This document shows, one piece after another, positions 33,463 through 46,203 of a DNA stretch of 64,000 nt. Origin of the DNA: Enoplolaimus lenunculus. Its lineage: Eukaryota; Nematoda; Enoplea; Enoplida; Thoracostomopsidae. Under the pieces are notes generated by a model. That model was not told where the DNA came from, did no database searches, and saw nothing but the letters and a program-made list of their open reading frames with translations. Both the position numbers and the translations under genes were made by a program. The stretch covers positions 1-64,000 of the forward strand of contig JASANG010000244.1 in the NCBI GenBank assembly GCA_030248215.1, given 5' to 3'. Positions within the stretch are counted from its first letter, which is position 1, and each line of letters opens with the position of its first letter.

Positions 33463-36013
33463 ATGTTAATCTTTGCATTTATTACAATTTTTTCGTCAAT
33501 ACGTGATTGTAATTGCGACCAAAACAAGCCACATTTAAGAAGTTCAGGTAAATGCAACGTTTAATGTTTGTTTTTCTGGATCACGTTAACTTTTAAACAA
33601 AATTCGTACTTCCAATGTTTGCGTAAAGAGTGGAATTGACAAAGGAACATTTTTAGCCAGCTGCTAAACATATGAAACAAAAAGAAAAGAAAGTAAAATG
33701 ATACCATTAAAATTTAATAGACTGTTCAAGGATCTAGCAAAATCATCTGCACTGTAAAAATTAGTGTAGTCTAGTGTCGCTTTTGGCACCTAAATTGCGA
33801 ATAGTGTTGTTTTGTAGTAAGAAGCAACATATATCTTTGCATTGAAATACGCGGACTGTTTATTAATTTTTCCATTTTTTCCGGTCGATTCAATTTTCCA
33901 GCAAATACCAACCCTGTCAAAATCTATTGTAATAGTTACATTTATGACCGTTTTAGCAAGTAATGGTACATGCTGCGGATCAGCATACAACCCTCACCTA
34001 GAAATTTGTTGCAACTGCACTCGTCATAACATACCTTACCCAGGATCTTGGAATTCAGATTGGTCATGCTGTGGAGATTCACTGATAACAGCAGGTCGCG
34101 AAATATGTTGCGAAGGCAATCTTCCCCAATTCGGCAACGCGTGCTGTGGCGCAACTGCGTACAATTCGTCGATAGAAATATGTTGCGCAGGCCACTCTGT
34201 AGCACCAATGCATTCGCAACATGGGTTATCTCGGCAACAATGTTGCGGAAATGTTGCGTACGACCCATTGGTTAATGTATGTTGCGGTGACGCTAAATTG
34301 CATATTCGCGCAGGCGACGCAACATGTTGCGCGCAACACGCTTACGACGCACAACAGCAACAATGTTGCGGTAATCGCCACGTGATTTCTCGACGATCTC
34401 AAGCGTGTTGCGCTGGAATGCCATATTCAGTGACGGCAGAAGTATGTTGCGCAAACGAAACTGTTATTTCTCAAGGAACAAATTGTTGCGGAGATAGCGG
34501 CGACGGCTATAATCATCGAACTCATATCTGTTGCAATGGTGTTATATCACCACGCTCAGGTTACTCAGCTTGCTGTGGAAATAGTAGTTTTGATCAACAT
34601 ACACAGTTGTGTTGTGGCGATGGCGGTATTTATCAAAAGGCGACTCATCGCTGTTGTGGACGGAATCACTTTCAGTCACACAATGCTGCCACTAGCGACA
34701 CTAGCGGAATCGGGTATGATACTTCGCAGTACGTTTGTTGTGATGGCAATATGTATCGCGGAGATAAATGTTGTGGTGTTTCAGGCTACAAAATTGGATA
34801 CAACTCAACCACAGCAATCTGTTGCATTGGTAGCGTTCAAAATGGTCCTGGATACGCGCAATGTTGCAATACATCAGCGTACGATGCGAACACTGAACTA
34901 TGTTGCGGAAGCAGTGAAGTTGTGTCGCGTGCAACTCACGGATGCTGCGCTGATAATATATACAGATTGGCGAACGAAACCTGCTGTGACGGCTCAGTGA
35001 GTTACGGGAACACATGTTGTGGACCTCATGGCTACGATCGCTACTCAGAAATTTGTTGCGATGGCGTTATTCAGACTGCATTCGCGAGCCGGCTGTGTTG
35101 TGGAACACGTGCATTCGATAGTGATCGAGATATCTGTTGTGCGAGTCAGCTGTATCCAAAATCGACCCATGCTTGTTGCGCAGGAAAATTGGGATATCAT
35201 ATCGCCAGCGAAGTTTGTTGCGGTGGAAATGTGACCAAAGGCGACTCGTGTTGCGGCGGAGCAGTTGCGTTCGATAGCCGTATTGCAATTTGTTGCGACG
35301 GACAAATTGCATCCATTCCTGACGTGTTTGGACCGGTCTCGAGTGAGGGAGGTGGTCCATATCAGTGCTGTGGCTACCGAGCCTACGATGCAAGTAGACA
35401 GTTTTGTTGCGGCAACGAAATTATTGCTCACGAAACACACGCGTGTTGCCAAACGAAATTAAGCTCAACCTCTACAGACTATGGAATTGTTTATCGGTTG
35501 GACAATGAAACTTGTTGTCACGGTCGAGTGTTTAAAGGAAACGCTTGCTGTGGGTCGTCAGGCTATGATCGATATGCGCAACTTTGTTGTATGAATCAAA
35601 AAGTTCACTCTATGATATCGCCGCTTCATTTAGGCGCCTCTCAAAGGTTAGATTGTTGCGATTTAGATGTATACAATGTTGACAGCGAATTATGTTGCGG
35701 TGGTGTGGTAGTTGAACGCGATAAATATGGATGTTGCGAAGGACGACAACCGTTTATTCTGGACACCCAAACCTGTTGTGGAGGACTGATGCAACCTGGA
35801 AATGCGTGTTGCAACGGAGAATCTGGATATTTCCGAGGATATCACCTCTGTTGTAAAGATGGTGCCTTGCGCCCTACTTTAGGTTTGCGAAACCCAGAAT
35901 GTTGTGGGTTAACGGTTTACGACACGATGACTCAGCAGTGTTGTTCTAACAAGACTGTAACGCCAATAAGTGAATCCTGTGAACAAAGAATGGAACTCAA
36001 AATGAACAACTAA
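33463..36013 (+). CDS. Secreted galaxin-like paired-cysteine repeat protein
   Basis: Proposed exon 1 is 33463-33547, encoding a signal peptide (MLIFAFITIFSSIRDC) and ending in donor GTAAAT at phase 1. Exon 2 is 33957-36013, after acceptor GTTTTAG in the same phase. Together they code for 713 residues. By hand count about 46 Cys-Cys pairs recur every 12-20 residues, alternating CCG..AYD and ICCDG types, which is the pattern of galaxins. Galaxins were found in the organic matrix of stony corals, and related proteins occur in other invertebrates. The role here is unknown, probably an extracellular matrix or disulfide-rich structural role. Several N-glycosylation sequons are present. A longer start within exon 2's frame upstream (from 33842) would lack an ATG until 33942. 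Confidence 0.8.
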
Positions 36014-37619
36014 CAAGTGATAGCACTGCAGCATAGTCTTTTGGGACATTTTTACCATGTCCTAAAATGCCCAACACTGCCAATACGGCTAATGCAATGC
36101 ATGCATAGTAATTCAAGAAGCACCGAATCTTCCGGGTGGCTTACAGAGAAGGCGTGGCATACGTATAGTTTTGCAACAAAAAGTCTCACGGAGCTTTAAA
36201 GGTAGATATATAATTATATCACATACACAGCTAACTCTTCCGTTCACGCGTATATACAGTTTAAAATACATTTTTATTAGCTTTCCTTTTTTAATTTTTT
36301 TCAATATTTCCACCTTCGGAAATTTTTAATTTTTTTCAATATTTCCACCTTCGGAAATTTTCACTACGTTTTCCACAAAATTCAACACACAATGTTTACA
36401 TAGTTTTGATGTTCTGCATTCATTTTATTCCCGGGACCATCCGTCACTAAAGTTTGACATCAAAAGTAAAACAAAACTTGCGAAAATGTACACAAAGAAA
36501 CCCACCACCCTCTCGGCGAGAAACGCAATTGAGACGAAGGTGGACTGATATCGGAGGCAGAAATCCGGCAGCACCCAAGTCACCGTATGCTGTGATATGG
36601 TGTAATATATTACACGCTCCGAAAGTTTCTTTCCAGAATTCTGACAATTTTGATAATGAAATTATATGTTCCATATTTCTGTCAAAGTTGGGCGCTTTCA
36701 GCAGGGTGCATCCGAATGTTTGTTTCTGTTTTTACTAAAACGGTTTGTTTCCGTTTTCTATATTACCTGTGAAATTTCAGAAAAAATTTTAAAACAAATT
36801 TAATGCCACTGCATTTGTCTTAAATATTCATGGTGTTAATTACATCAGTTTCCAAGGTACAACCGGAGGTCTGCCTCCGGCTCCGGCAGAAAATCGGCCT
36901 CCGGCTCCGGCAGAATTTTTGCCGGAGGTTCCGGCAATTTGGGTAGCAAAATTTTAAATATTTTGCAAAATTTATCTGTTTAGCGCGTTTCGTTTTACTT
37001 TTGTCACAATTTTCATGAAAGAATTTCCGGAATTTCACAGAAAATTAGCGTAAAACGAAACAAAGAAAATTTATTTTATGCCCATATTTAGTTATAAATC
37101 ACTTATATATTAATATCAGATTGTTAACGGATAGTAAAATAACTTAAACGAATAGCGTACAAAATACGGAAACTGATAATGAAGTATAAACGTTTCAATG
37201 ATGTTACATTTTTCTGCCTACAGAATTGAGGCGTGCAAATATACGCCGGGCTTCTTACAATTATGAAGAAAAAATGTCGGATGCACCGAAATTTTTAATG
37301 TTTTGCTGAATTTCATATTTTTATTTTTCAAACAATTGCAGCATATCTGTAATAAAAAATGCGAAATATATACGTTGTTTACTAACTAATTTTAACCGTA
37401 ACTCTTTTGTAGTCCCACAGAAAGACGTTCCGCCAATGATCTTTACATGGGCCCATATCTGTAACAAAAACTGCGACTAAGTGATTTATAATAATTTTTG
37501 TACGTAACGCAATTTCCGTTATAACGGAAACGGACACCGATTACCGGAATGTACTGCAAGTGTAAGAATCGTAGTCTCGAAATTGGAAGGCAATTTTCTG
37601 TTAGTTGAGATCGCCAATG

Positions 37620-38298
37620 TAATGCGATGTTCACGTTATAACTGGGGCAGCATGGAACACGTTTTGTCCCTATGGCTATAGCTGGTAACATTTTGTCTGA
37701 CCGTTTATCCGCTATCAGATTCAAAAAATTTGAATTGTCTGCTATCCTGATGTGACATCTACAGTTGGTACTGCAATATCATATGATATTCCAAATATTC
37801 TCTGCGAGTATCATATGATATGTTTGAAAATGTCTGCAAAGTTGTGGTAAACTAGCTTGATTGTCCTGGAGAATGTCATACGATACCAAAAATTGAAATT
37901 TGAATTATGCGTACTTAGGAGTATATTTTGGAAAAAATTCAGCGAGAAACAAAACTTAGAAGCTAACTCAACTTTCGAAATCATTTAATGCTGCATTATC
38001 CGACGTTTCACTGTTTTATAAGCGCGCACAAATTCCATTGTCCTGCATAATATCATATATTTAGTAGAATTTAAGAATATCATATGATATTCGCAAAAAT
38101 ATCTCGCAGTATCATATGACAAATGGCTATTTGTATACGATGATCGCTTGAGATCAGTGATTTGTAAGTCAATGTCTTGTGAATTCACATTTTGTCTACA
38201 TAACCGCTATTCGGATCACAAAATTTTATGTTGACGTCGAATCAACTTGGACAAATCGTGTTCCTAGCTGCCCCAGTTATAACGTGAACCCCGCATAA
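37620..38298. mobile_element. Non-autonomous element with GTTCACGTTATAACTGGGGC ends
   Basis: The inverted ends share TAATGCG, then GTTCACGTTATAACTGGGGC, then GGAACACG and TTTGTCC. The interior holds several copies of the palindrome ATCATATGATA near 37780, 37812, 38077 and 38111, spaced in two clusters. A related copy with some of the same motifs is near 4610-4990. No coding region. The target duplication is not clear. Confidence 0.6.
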
Positions 38299-38299
38299 A

Positions 38300-38434
38300 C
38301 AGGGGAGGAACAGTATTATAAACATATTCCTAAGCCTAAAAGCGTAATAATAGCCTAAGCCTAAACCAAGCAAAAAATAATCTAAAGCTTGAGCTTACAC
38401 TTTTCTAGTCACACGGAAAAACGTTCCACCCCTG
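38300..38434. mobile_element. MITE of the CCTAAG-bearing hAT-like family
   Basis: CAGGGGAGGAAC at the left mirrors GTTCCACCCCTG at the right, and the interior (AGTATTATAA, ATATTCCTAAGCCTAA, CCAAGCAAAAAAT) matches 18211-18300. It directly abuts the element ending at 38298, so one has probably inserted beside or into the other. Confidence 0.6.
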
Positions 38435-40100
38435 AGATTTATAACCTGTGCGCATTTCCGTTAACTAATTTTGCTTCACTTCAGGCGCCAGCTGCGGTAA
38501 AATTTGTGGACCTCTAGCTACGTATTTTTGCCACCAGTCGCACTCTGGTTTTAACAACGCTGGGCTATTGACTCTCGAACTCGTAATCGTTACATATTTA
38601 CTTTGAATAATGAATAACGCTGACTATATAATTGTTCAGTTCAAACTTCTGCCATCACCATCACAAAATATATAACAGTTCAAATAGTCATCCGCATGGG
38701 GAAATCACACCACATATTTCGCAAACTATTCAATTGACAATCGGGCCCCAAATTCTCGTCGAGATTAAACTTAGAGACTGAAAGTAACCAGATTATCATT
38801 AAGTAACCAGATTATCATTACCGTTATATACAACCACGTGCGATCCGAAATTACTGCATGAATTGACTAATTTTAATTTATAATTTTCGAACTCAACTGT
38901 GATACTTTGTTTGGGGCCCATACTACTTTTAGAACCGTACCTGTACATCAAGCATATATTCATACATAAGCCTAAACATTCGGTCACTTACACGTAGAAT
39001 AAATTTGAGCCTTTCAATATACTGGACTTCGGACTTTACATTTGTTTACGCCGTGAAATATGACAATATCTCATTTGAAATTAATTTGGACTTGACGCTG
39101 AAGCATAGCGTTACTCGAGCACACCTAATTCAAAAGCGAATCTCTTATAATCCCACACGGTTCACACGGAAGTAACATTTGGTGTAACTACGAATAAACT
39201 ATCTTTCCTCAAGCGAACCAGAATATACTATCATGAAAGCTAATTTACGGATCGTAGTAGCTATTATGCACAAATTACATACACTAGAAAAGGCAAACAT
39301 ATAATATTGAACAATCACAAGCACAGCACTCACTGCCTTTGAAAAAGAAATGCTCCATTAAAAACAAATTTTATATATTCAAAACTAAATTTTGAAAATA
39401 ATCAGAATACAAAGATTATTGGCTCATTTCATGGCAAGTTCACCGCCAACATACAAGAGATCTTAAAGAATTAATCATTCAAAATGCGCTGCCACAAACT
39501 TCCGTGAGACTTTGACAAAACAAGTACGCCTTTTCAACTGATAACTCAAACCACAATTAGAATATCACGGCCCGGTTTAGAGAAATAGCATATAAAATAA
39601 AAACAGAGGTAAATATATAAACAAAGTTATTACGAAATGGAGTGGAAACAATAAAGCTCGCAACACTAGTAAACATTATGTTACCGGAAACCTGCAAGTT
39701 GAAACTCTGTGTCACACCATATTTGAACACAAGTTGCTACGTAGCTGGGAATATTTCAACGTTGAAGAACTTAAATTATGTAGTTTGAGGTTATAAATTA
39801 TCCTGTATTAAAGTACAAACCGCTCATATGGGTCAAAAAACTTGAAGTGGCCAAATATACAATAATGTTTCCATCCCTTAGTCATGTTGCTGAATATTCT
39901 AAACCATCATTGCAGTGAACATCTACAACTCCGAGAAAGACTATAATATCACAATTTATATCTGTAAATTACAATTTGAGGGTCATTCCTGTTACGGTGT
40001 GCTTACCGGCATTCAACATAACCTCCAGCGGAGTCAGAAATATTCTGCCATACAACAAAACAAAGCTTGCCCTAGTTAATTTTTAACCCCGCGAAGTTTT

Positions 40101-43100
40101 TTATGAGCAACAAATTTTATCAACAATGTCATTAAGGCACAATATTGCATCTCCATCAATAGCTGTGTTACCACCGTTAGAAGGCAACGACCGATCTTGA
40201 TTTGCTTCGGAGTCAGTTGCATCTGACATAAGCACCAACGGCGAACATTCGGTTCCATCAAAAGGCAGAGAACCCGGTGTAAAAATATCAGAATCTGGTT
40301 CAAGGCTAGTTTTCATTTCGAGTAACGAGATATCAGGTCGGCTGCCTGGAGGCGCTGCATATATCAAGTCAAGCTCGTCTTCAGACTTACTTCCTTCTAA
40401 AATTAAATTCTTTCTTCGTTATATGTAAGATATACTATTTCTTGAAATTTAGAAAAACCGCGGTTCAAAAGTCGCTCGCGACAAATATCAGACGCCACTG
40501 ATAACAATCCAGCAAAAAATAACCCACTCGTGAATTTAGCACGGATATAACATATAATTTGCTTCAAAATCACAGTTTAAGCTCTATTTTCTTTAATGTA
40601 ATACAAAAGAAAAAGATTAAACACAAAAAAGATCATACAGGAATTATAAATATATAAAGTTCAAATTAAGAAATTAGTTCCTTCGCCGACACTTACCAAA
40701 ACATGCTTCAGCCGCAAGTATATTTTGATCCATAGTCGCAATCATTTCTCGTTCAATCGCGTCCATGCTTTCAGTTCGCGTACTTCTGACTTTCCCAGCT
40801 TCTTCAACACTGTTCGCATCGTTCTGTTCATCGAGTAATTGCTGTACCAATTTCGACGGCACTACCACGTCATCAAACGTAGAAACTGCGGACTTGGTAT
40901 CGGCTTGTTTCTTACGCTCAGGCAAAACAACTCCACTGCTATTAGGTATGTCATCTGTTGCACTAAAACCAACTTTAGATTCTTCGGTACCGGCATTCGT
41001 TTTGCCTACCGTCATAGCCGACTGAAATTCTTCATATTCGTCATCGATATCTTCCCATTGGTCATCATCTTGCCAATCATCTGCGGAATCAAATTGATGT
41101 TGTTGTTCGTTAATATCTACGGTGTTATCTGTCGTTACACATACGCCGGCTTTAATCGAGTTATTATTCGATTGTTTTTCAGTTTGCAGCGCCACACTAT
41201 CATTTTTGTTTCTATGTATTTCATTAGCTACATGACCTTTGGAGAGTGTTTCTGATTCGGCAGTAACCGCGTCGGTTTTAGGAACACCATTAAATAATTG
41301 ACGGTTGTGTTCAGTTAAATCGGTTTTGGGTATCGCGTTAGAACGCGGCTGTCGTTTTCGAGGTTCGAGTGGGGCGTCGTTTGCACGAGGCCGACTTGGT
41401 TGACTAACACCACCCTGGGAAGATAAAGTAACGTCAGAATTCTTATTTACCTCACGGTAACCATTTGCAGTGCCACTTGAATTCGGTTTTCGGGCTTTTT
41501 GATTATTATTGCTATTGGTAATATTCTTGACATTATTTTTATTACCACTACTTTTATTATAATTTCTGTTGTTGTCCATATTAGCACCATAATTTGATGT
41601 CGTGTCTTTACCCTGGTTTGAGTTTTCGGATTTTTGCCGTGTACGCCAAGAATTAACATTTTCGCTATTTTGATTGCCGCGAGAATTTGAGCGCCGATGA
41701 TAACCACCTTGACCGACACCACCTTGTTGAATTGAGACTTTAAGCGAATCTCCACTGTTATCGGTTGAAACTTGCCTGCGCGATGAGTTGTTATTTTTCT
41801 GCTGCTGTTTTGAATTTGTCTGGTCTCCTCCAGCCCCAGCACCATAGTCTTGTCGCGTTTTATTTCCAGCGGACGCGCGCCAGTTGTTGTCAGAATCTAA
41901 AAGTACGCATTTTACAACCTATGAATTAAAAAATTTATGTCAGTATTGTCAATTAACCATAAATATTAAAATATTTAATTAAAAATTTGCCCATATTTAT
42001 TACACATACAATGAAAACCTACTGCGCTCGCCTAACCTTTTTGCAAACAGCGAAGTTGATGACCAAAAACTAAACATCTGCTATAGAAATTAACAAAATA
42101 GTAACAACTGAATCAAGAAACAATTATTGCCACTAAGCCGTAAGACTGACAATACATGTTTAACGTCCCCAACTAGTTCTAAATATTAAAAAACCTCCGT
42201 CACCGCTGTGATAACGTATTGTAGCAATAAAACTAAACTATACCTGCCGTTTCAGCAGATATTCGCCGTGGACGAGTGTAGGTACCCATTGGCTTGTTGT
42301 TACCTAAAAGATAGCAGATATGCATATAATGCAGCATCACCAGTAACAGGTCAACTGTAATATGAATACGTTTAAACATTGTCGCAGAAAGCGACTGTTC
42401 CCAATATGACACTTTTTCTAGTCAGCCGTACTACATAGAAGAACATGGATTTAGCTAGTACGTAGCGCAATGTATGTAGGAATTGTAATTAGTGCGGTTA
42501 TGACACATTAGTTAACAATTCTGGATTTTGCTAAAAATCACAAATTGATTTTAAGCAGGTTCAGTTAATAGTTGCTCGGGTTACAATCAACAAAATAATA
42601 CTCTCTTTGACATTATTGCAGTGCGAACGTACCAACAATATTCCTCTCAGAAAATTTTCCAGCCACGTTCCTGAAACATAGTAAGGATACATACATGATT
42701 GTAATTGCAAAATTCCACGGTGAACGGTAATGCGGGAAAATAAATTTAAAGAATTTTCAGTGAAAAAAATGTGTATTTCAGGGTTCCATAATAAGTAACA
42801 TCAATTGCGTATACTGATAAAATATATAAAACTTAGAAAACGTGATCCGCAACCGAAAACTGAGTTTTCAACGGCGTGTACGGGTACCGCAAAATCCAAC
42901 GCAATAAATCATGGGGTAGATTTTGTAAAAATAAACATTTATCTTAGCACTTCAATTTTCAACACTGAGCGAAACTTAAACTTTTTGTTTTAAACGATCC
43001 TTAAGATCACTATAATCAGGGTGCAACCGGAATTCCGGTTCCGGCATTCTTTCACCTTCCGGTTCCGGTAAATTTTTTACCGGATTTAAAAATTCCGGTG

Positions 43101-45717
43101 TTATAATTTGGCCGTTTTCTTAACTTTGCTAATTTCTAAGAATCTCTTTTGAAAGCCACTTGTACTCCGAATATAAGCCGTTGATGGTGGATTTCACTTC
43201 AGTTGACGACGAAAATCGAAAGTACAACAAATAAAATAAATACCGATGTTCGACTAAGGTTGTTTCACAAATAATAGAGCAAAAATACGATTAAAATGAA
43301 ATTTTTGGTGAAATGCATTCTTCACTTTCGGTTCCGGTAAAATTTTCAAATTCCGGTTCCGGTTCCGGTAAATTGTAATTCCGGTTGCACCCTGACTATA
43401 GTGTTTTTCAATGTTAGGTAAACGTTTTCAGTTTTTAGCAAATTGACAGTGTCCTTAGCCAGTTTACTAAGATATCAAGGATTTATAGCTCGCGGCCACC
43501 TTAGTTTACTAAATAAGACAATTTTACCCGCGCGCGGGAATTTCATCAGCATTCGCGTTCGGTCCTCCATCTGAAGATTTAATCTGATCCCATTCGCGTT
43601 TCCATCCGCCGTCATCCGACTTTGCCCGCGCCATTCGTTCACGATCAATCTGCTCGCGTTCAGCACGCCATCGGGAATATTCCTGGCGCTCTGCTCCGGT
43701 CATATTCATTTCTAAATAACGTTTCGATGGAGTATCCGAAGATCGCTGTGTTTGTTGCTGAGAAACCAAAAAACCAGCACCTCGGCCTCCGCCGTGCGGT
43801 TTGTAAGCACTTTGTTTTAGCGGCACACGTTGGGCACGCGGACCGTCGGGCAACGACCCAATTCGAGAAGGATCGTAGTGAACGCCGAACTTCGGATCTG
43901 GAGGTGGACCACCAACAGCGGCTCGCGACGCGTTGGATGGAGTAGAGTCGAACAGCAACTGAAAATAAAAACACAATCTTTAAATTAAATTAAATTAAAC
44001 CAAAATGCATCAAGATATCAACTACATAGTACAACGTGACAGCACAATCTGGAAGTATGTAAATGCGCGCAAGTTTCTGTGCCGGAACGGGATTACCCGA
44101 AGTAATACCTTTGTGTAGGTATATAAACTATTACTTCTAGATGAATAAGTATGTGCTTAATTTCAAGTTACGGACAATCATATGACATTTAGTTGGAACA
44201 TGTTTTGAGACGCCGTGCCGCTGTACTGCTTAGAAAAATAAGATTAACTGCTATACGCTTACCGGACCTCCAGTTGGATTCGCGGCATATGAAGCGTTAT
44301 TTTGCATGGCTCGGTCACGCCCTATTATAGGATGGGCATTAAACTGACGCGCGGAATTATTTGCTGGCATGACTGGGTCCTAAAATTAAAACAGCAATCC
44401 TTAAGATGCGTTTATCATAATGTCTATTATCACAAAGGTTGCAAAACTCAGCAGACACAGATCTAATAAACGTTTGGAAATTGACTATTTTCTTAATCAT
44501 TTGGTGGTTTTATATCAAAAGATTAATTGAACACAAGTTCGTAAGATTTTCAGCCACATTTGAATTAAAAATGCGGGAAAATTCCATCACGTTAGTACAA
44601 AATGCGCTCGCAGAACTGGTTAAGTTTTGAAACTCGTTAAACTGAGCCCATAAAACAATAGTAATACAGCAGAAAAATACTAGTTGTTTACATATGAGCA
44701 CTACCAAAAATCAAGGTCGGCGCGGAACTGGTGGCAGCGCACTCAAGAACGGCACGTATGGCATAGTGATCCAAAAAAGAAGGTAATAACATACAAAGCA
44801 AACTTTTGCAACCATTCTGTAAGTATAAAAAACTAGTCGCTACCTTCATTGCAAGCCCAGCCATTTTACTGAGCAAATTGGCATTTCGCTTGTCAGCCTC
44901 AATTTCCTGAAATAAAATTCAAACTTTTGATCGTTATCAACAATACTGTGTAAAGGGATGTGCCGATTAATCAGGATCGGTAATAATAGGCACGTTTCGT
45001 GAGCATCAGCATAGACACTCGACCCTTTGCCGACACTTTTTGCACATAACACTAAGTTTAAATGCTACGTATCAGTTTCACTTGCTGGCGTATATCAGTG
45101 CTTTTGATCAGGGAAACTGTTATTTTTCTTGCGTTTGTGTTTGAAAAAATTTATTGAAACGAATCGTTCTCATAAAATTATAATCTTCTATCGCTGTTAG
45201 GTAGAGTTTAAGTCTTCGCATTTATAATGATGTAATTTTGTGCGTAAAACTCGGAATTAGCATATTTCCAAAATAAAACTCGGCATAGGTCGCTGCATCG
45301 GCAAAAAATTTGGTATCGGCACGTCCCTATTGTGTATGTAGTCGATTAGGTGTTGCACAATAGATACCTGGCTGTGGTTTACTTTCTCATCAGAGAACTG
45401 CACATGTTCACGTCATTATCAGCTTAGCCAATGTTACGTTGAGGGCCATAGTCTAAGCCTCAGCTTTAAGATCACACTATAACTGAGCCTTATCCTAAGC
45501 AAAAGAATTACTCTAAAGATTAAGAGCTTATATGTAATATATATTATATATACAATCCTTAATCATGATTGCCAGGACATATTTCAAATAACAATGAAAT
45601 GCTTAATTCATAGCGTTTCTTCAGCTTTGCATTTTTGAGTTGCATTTGTGTCATTAAGGCATCAGCACGTTTATCTTTCTCTTCTTTGCTTAGCTTCTCA
45701 GCGTCACTTGGAGCTTC
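40101..45717 (-). CDS. CCDC9: CCDC9-family protein (eight exons in this span)
   Basis: Minus-strand exons: one ending upward at 45717 (its downstream edge is unclear), then 44844-44906, 44263-44379, 43528-43958, 42633-42670 (38 nt), 42244-42303, 40697-41896 and 40101-40396 with the stop. Apart from the first, all borders are GT-AG with matching phases. Vertebrate CCDC9 landmarks are present in order: LSKEEKDKRADAL with a coiled coil, EIEADKRNANLL, MTGAERQEYSRWRAEREQID, WKREWDQIK, and the acidic DDQWEDIDDEYEEF. Long Asn/Ser/Arg-rich disorder fills exon 40697-41896. CCDC9 proteins are reported to associate with the exon-junction complex; that role is inferred here. The first exon has no in-phase GT donor after KKRYE, an oddity that may hide a non-canonical site. 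A candidate upstream exon lies at 50071-50235. Confidence 0.85.
43017..43394. mobile_element. 378-bp hAT-type MITE, CAGGGTGCAACCGG ends
   Basis: CAGGGTGCAACCGGAATTCC at the left is mirrored by GGTTGCACCCTG at the right. The flanks ACTATAAT (43009-43016) and ACTATAGT (43395-43402) match at seven of eight bases. The interior has repeated CCGGTTCCGGTAAA motifs. It lies in an intron of the CCDC9-like gene. Confidence 0.8.
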
Positions 45718-46203
45718 CTGTAAACATAGCAACTGCAAAACTTCAGTTGTGCACCATGTATACGTATACAAGCAAACGAAATAGTTAGTACGTAAAAGTT
45801 TCATTGCTGCAGAATTGCTATACGACTTACGCAATACACAGTGTCGATGTCGTGCACGGGCACAAATACTGAAATATCATGTTGTTCCAAACTTGTAATT
45901 CTCTGCGTATATACGTGCATAAACTCATGTAATAAACATTCGGCAGGGTTCCAACAGGAACTAAATTTTGCCGGAACAGGAACCGAAATTGAACTTTTTT
46001 GCCACAAAAAAACAAAACCGGAATTTAAAATAATTTTCAAACTTGAATTAGTGTTATATTTAGTAAACTCGTCTAAATCGTGCCTTAAAATAAATTTTCG
46101 CCACGTCCTTCTCGTTTTCATCCCTGCTACAAAATCACTCAAGTAATATTTCAATTTAACAACTAAACTGAACAAGATGGAAGGCACGAAGTTCGACTAA
46201 TAA

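Larger units (their letters stand above)
36014..40100. other. Intergenic repeat cluster
   Basis: No gene recognised. Contents: a 36-bp direct duplication near 36285-36355; a CAGGGTGCATCCG end near 36703 followed by CCGGAGG-rich DNA (36854-37070) similar to 600-790; the repeat shared with 14690-14900 at 37220-37400; a lone GGCC-ended MITE edge at 37411-37449; the element at 37620-38298; and the MITE at 38300-38434. From 38.5 to 40.1 kb I see only AT-rich DNA and a small direct repeat near 38785-38822. Confidence 0.6.

Noticed and set aside
34536-35462. Several frames of 60-150 codons overlapping the galaxin-like gene
   Set aside because: They are shadows of a long, Cys-rich coding exon on both strands.
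37411-38434. A CRISPR-like array from the spaced palindromes
   Set aside because: The organism is an animal, and the palindromes are irregularly spaced within a TIR-bounded element without repeat-spacer structure.
45801-46187. A first exon of the CCDC9-like gene in the 128-codon minus-strand frame
   Set aside because: The sequence contains CAGGGTTCC and CCGGAACAGGAACCG motifs of a degraded MITE, and has no donor in the right phase.
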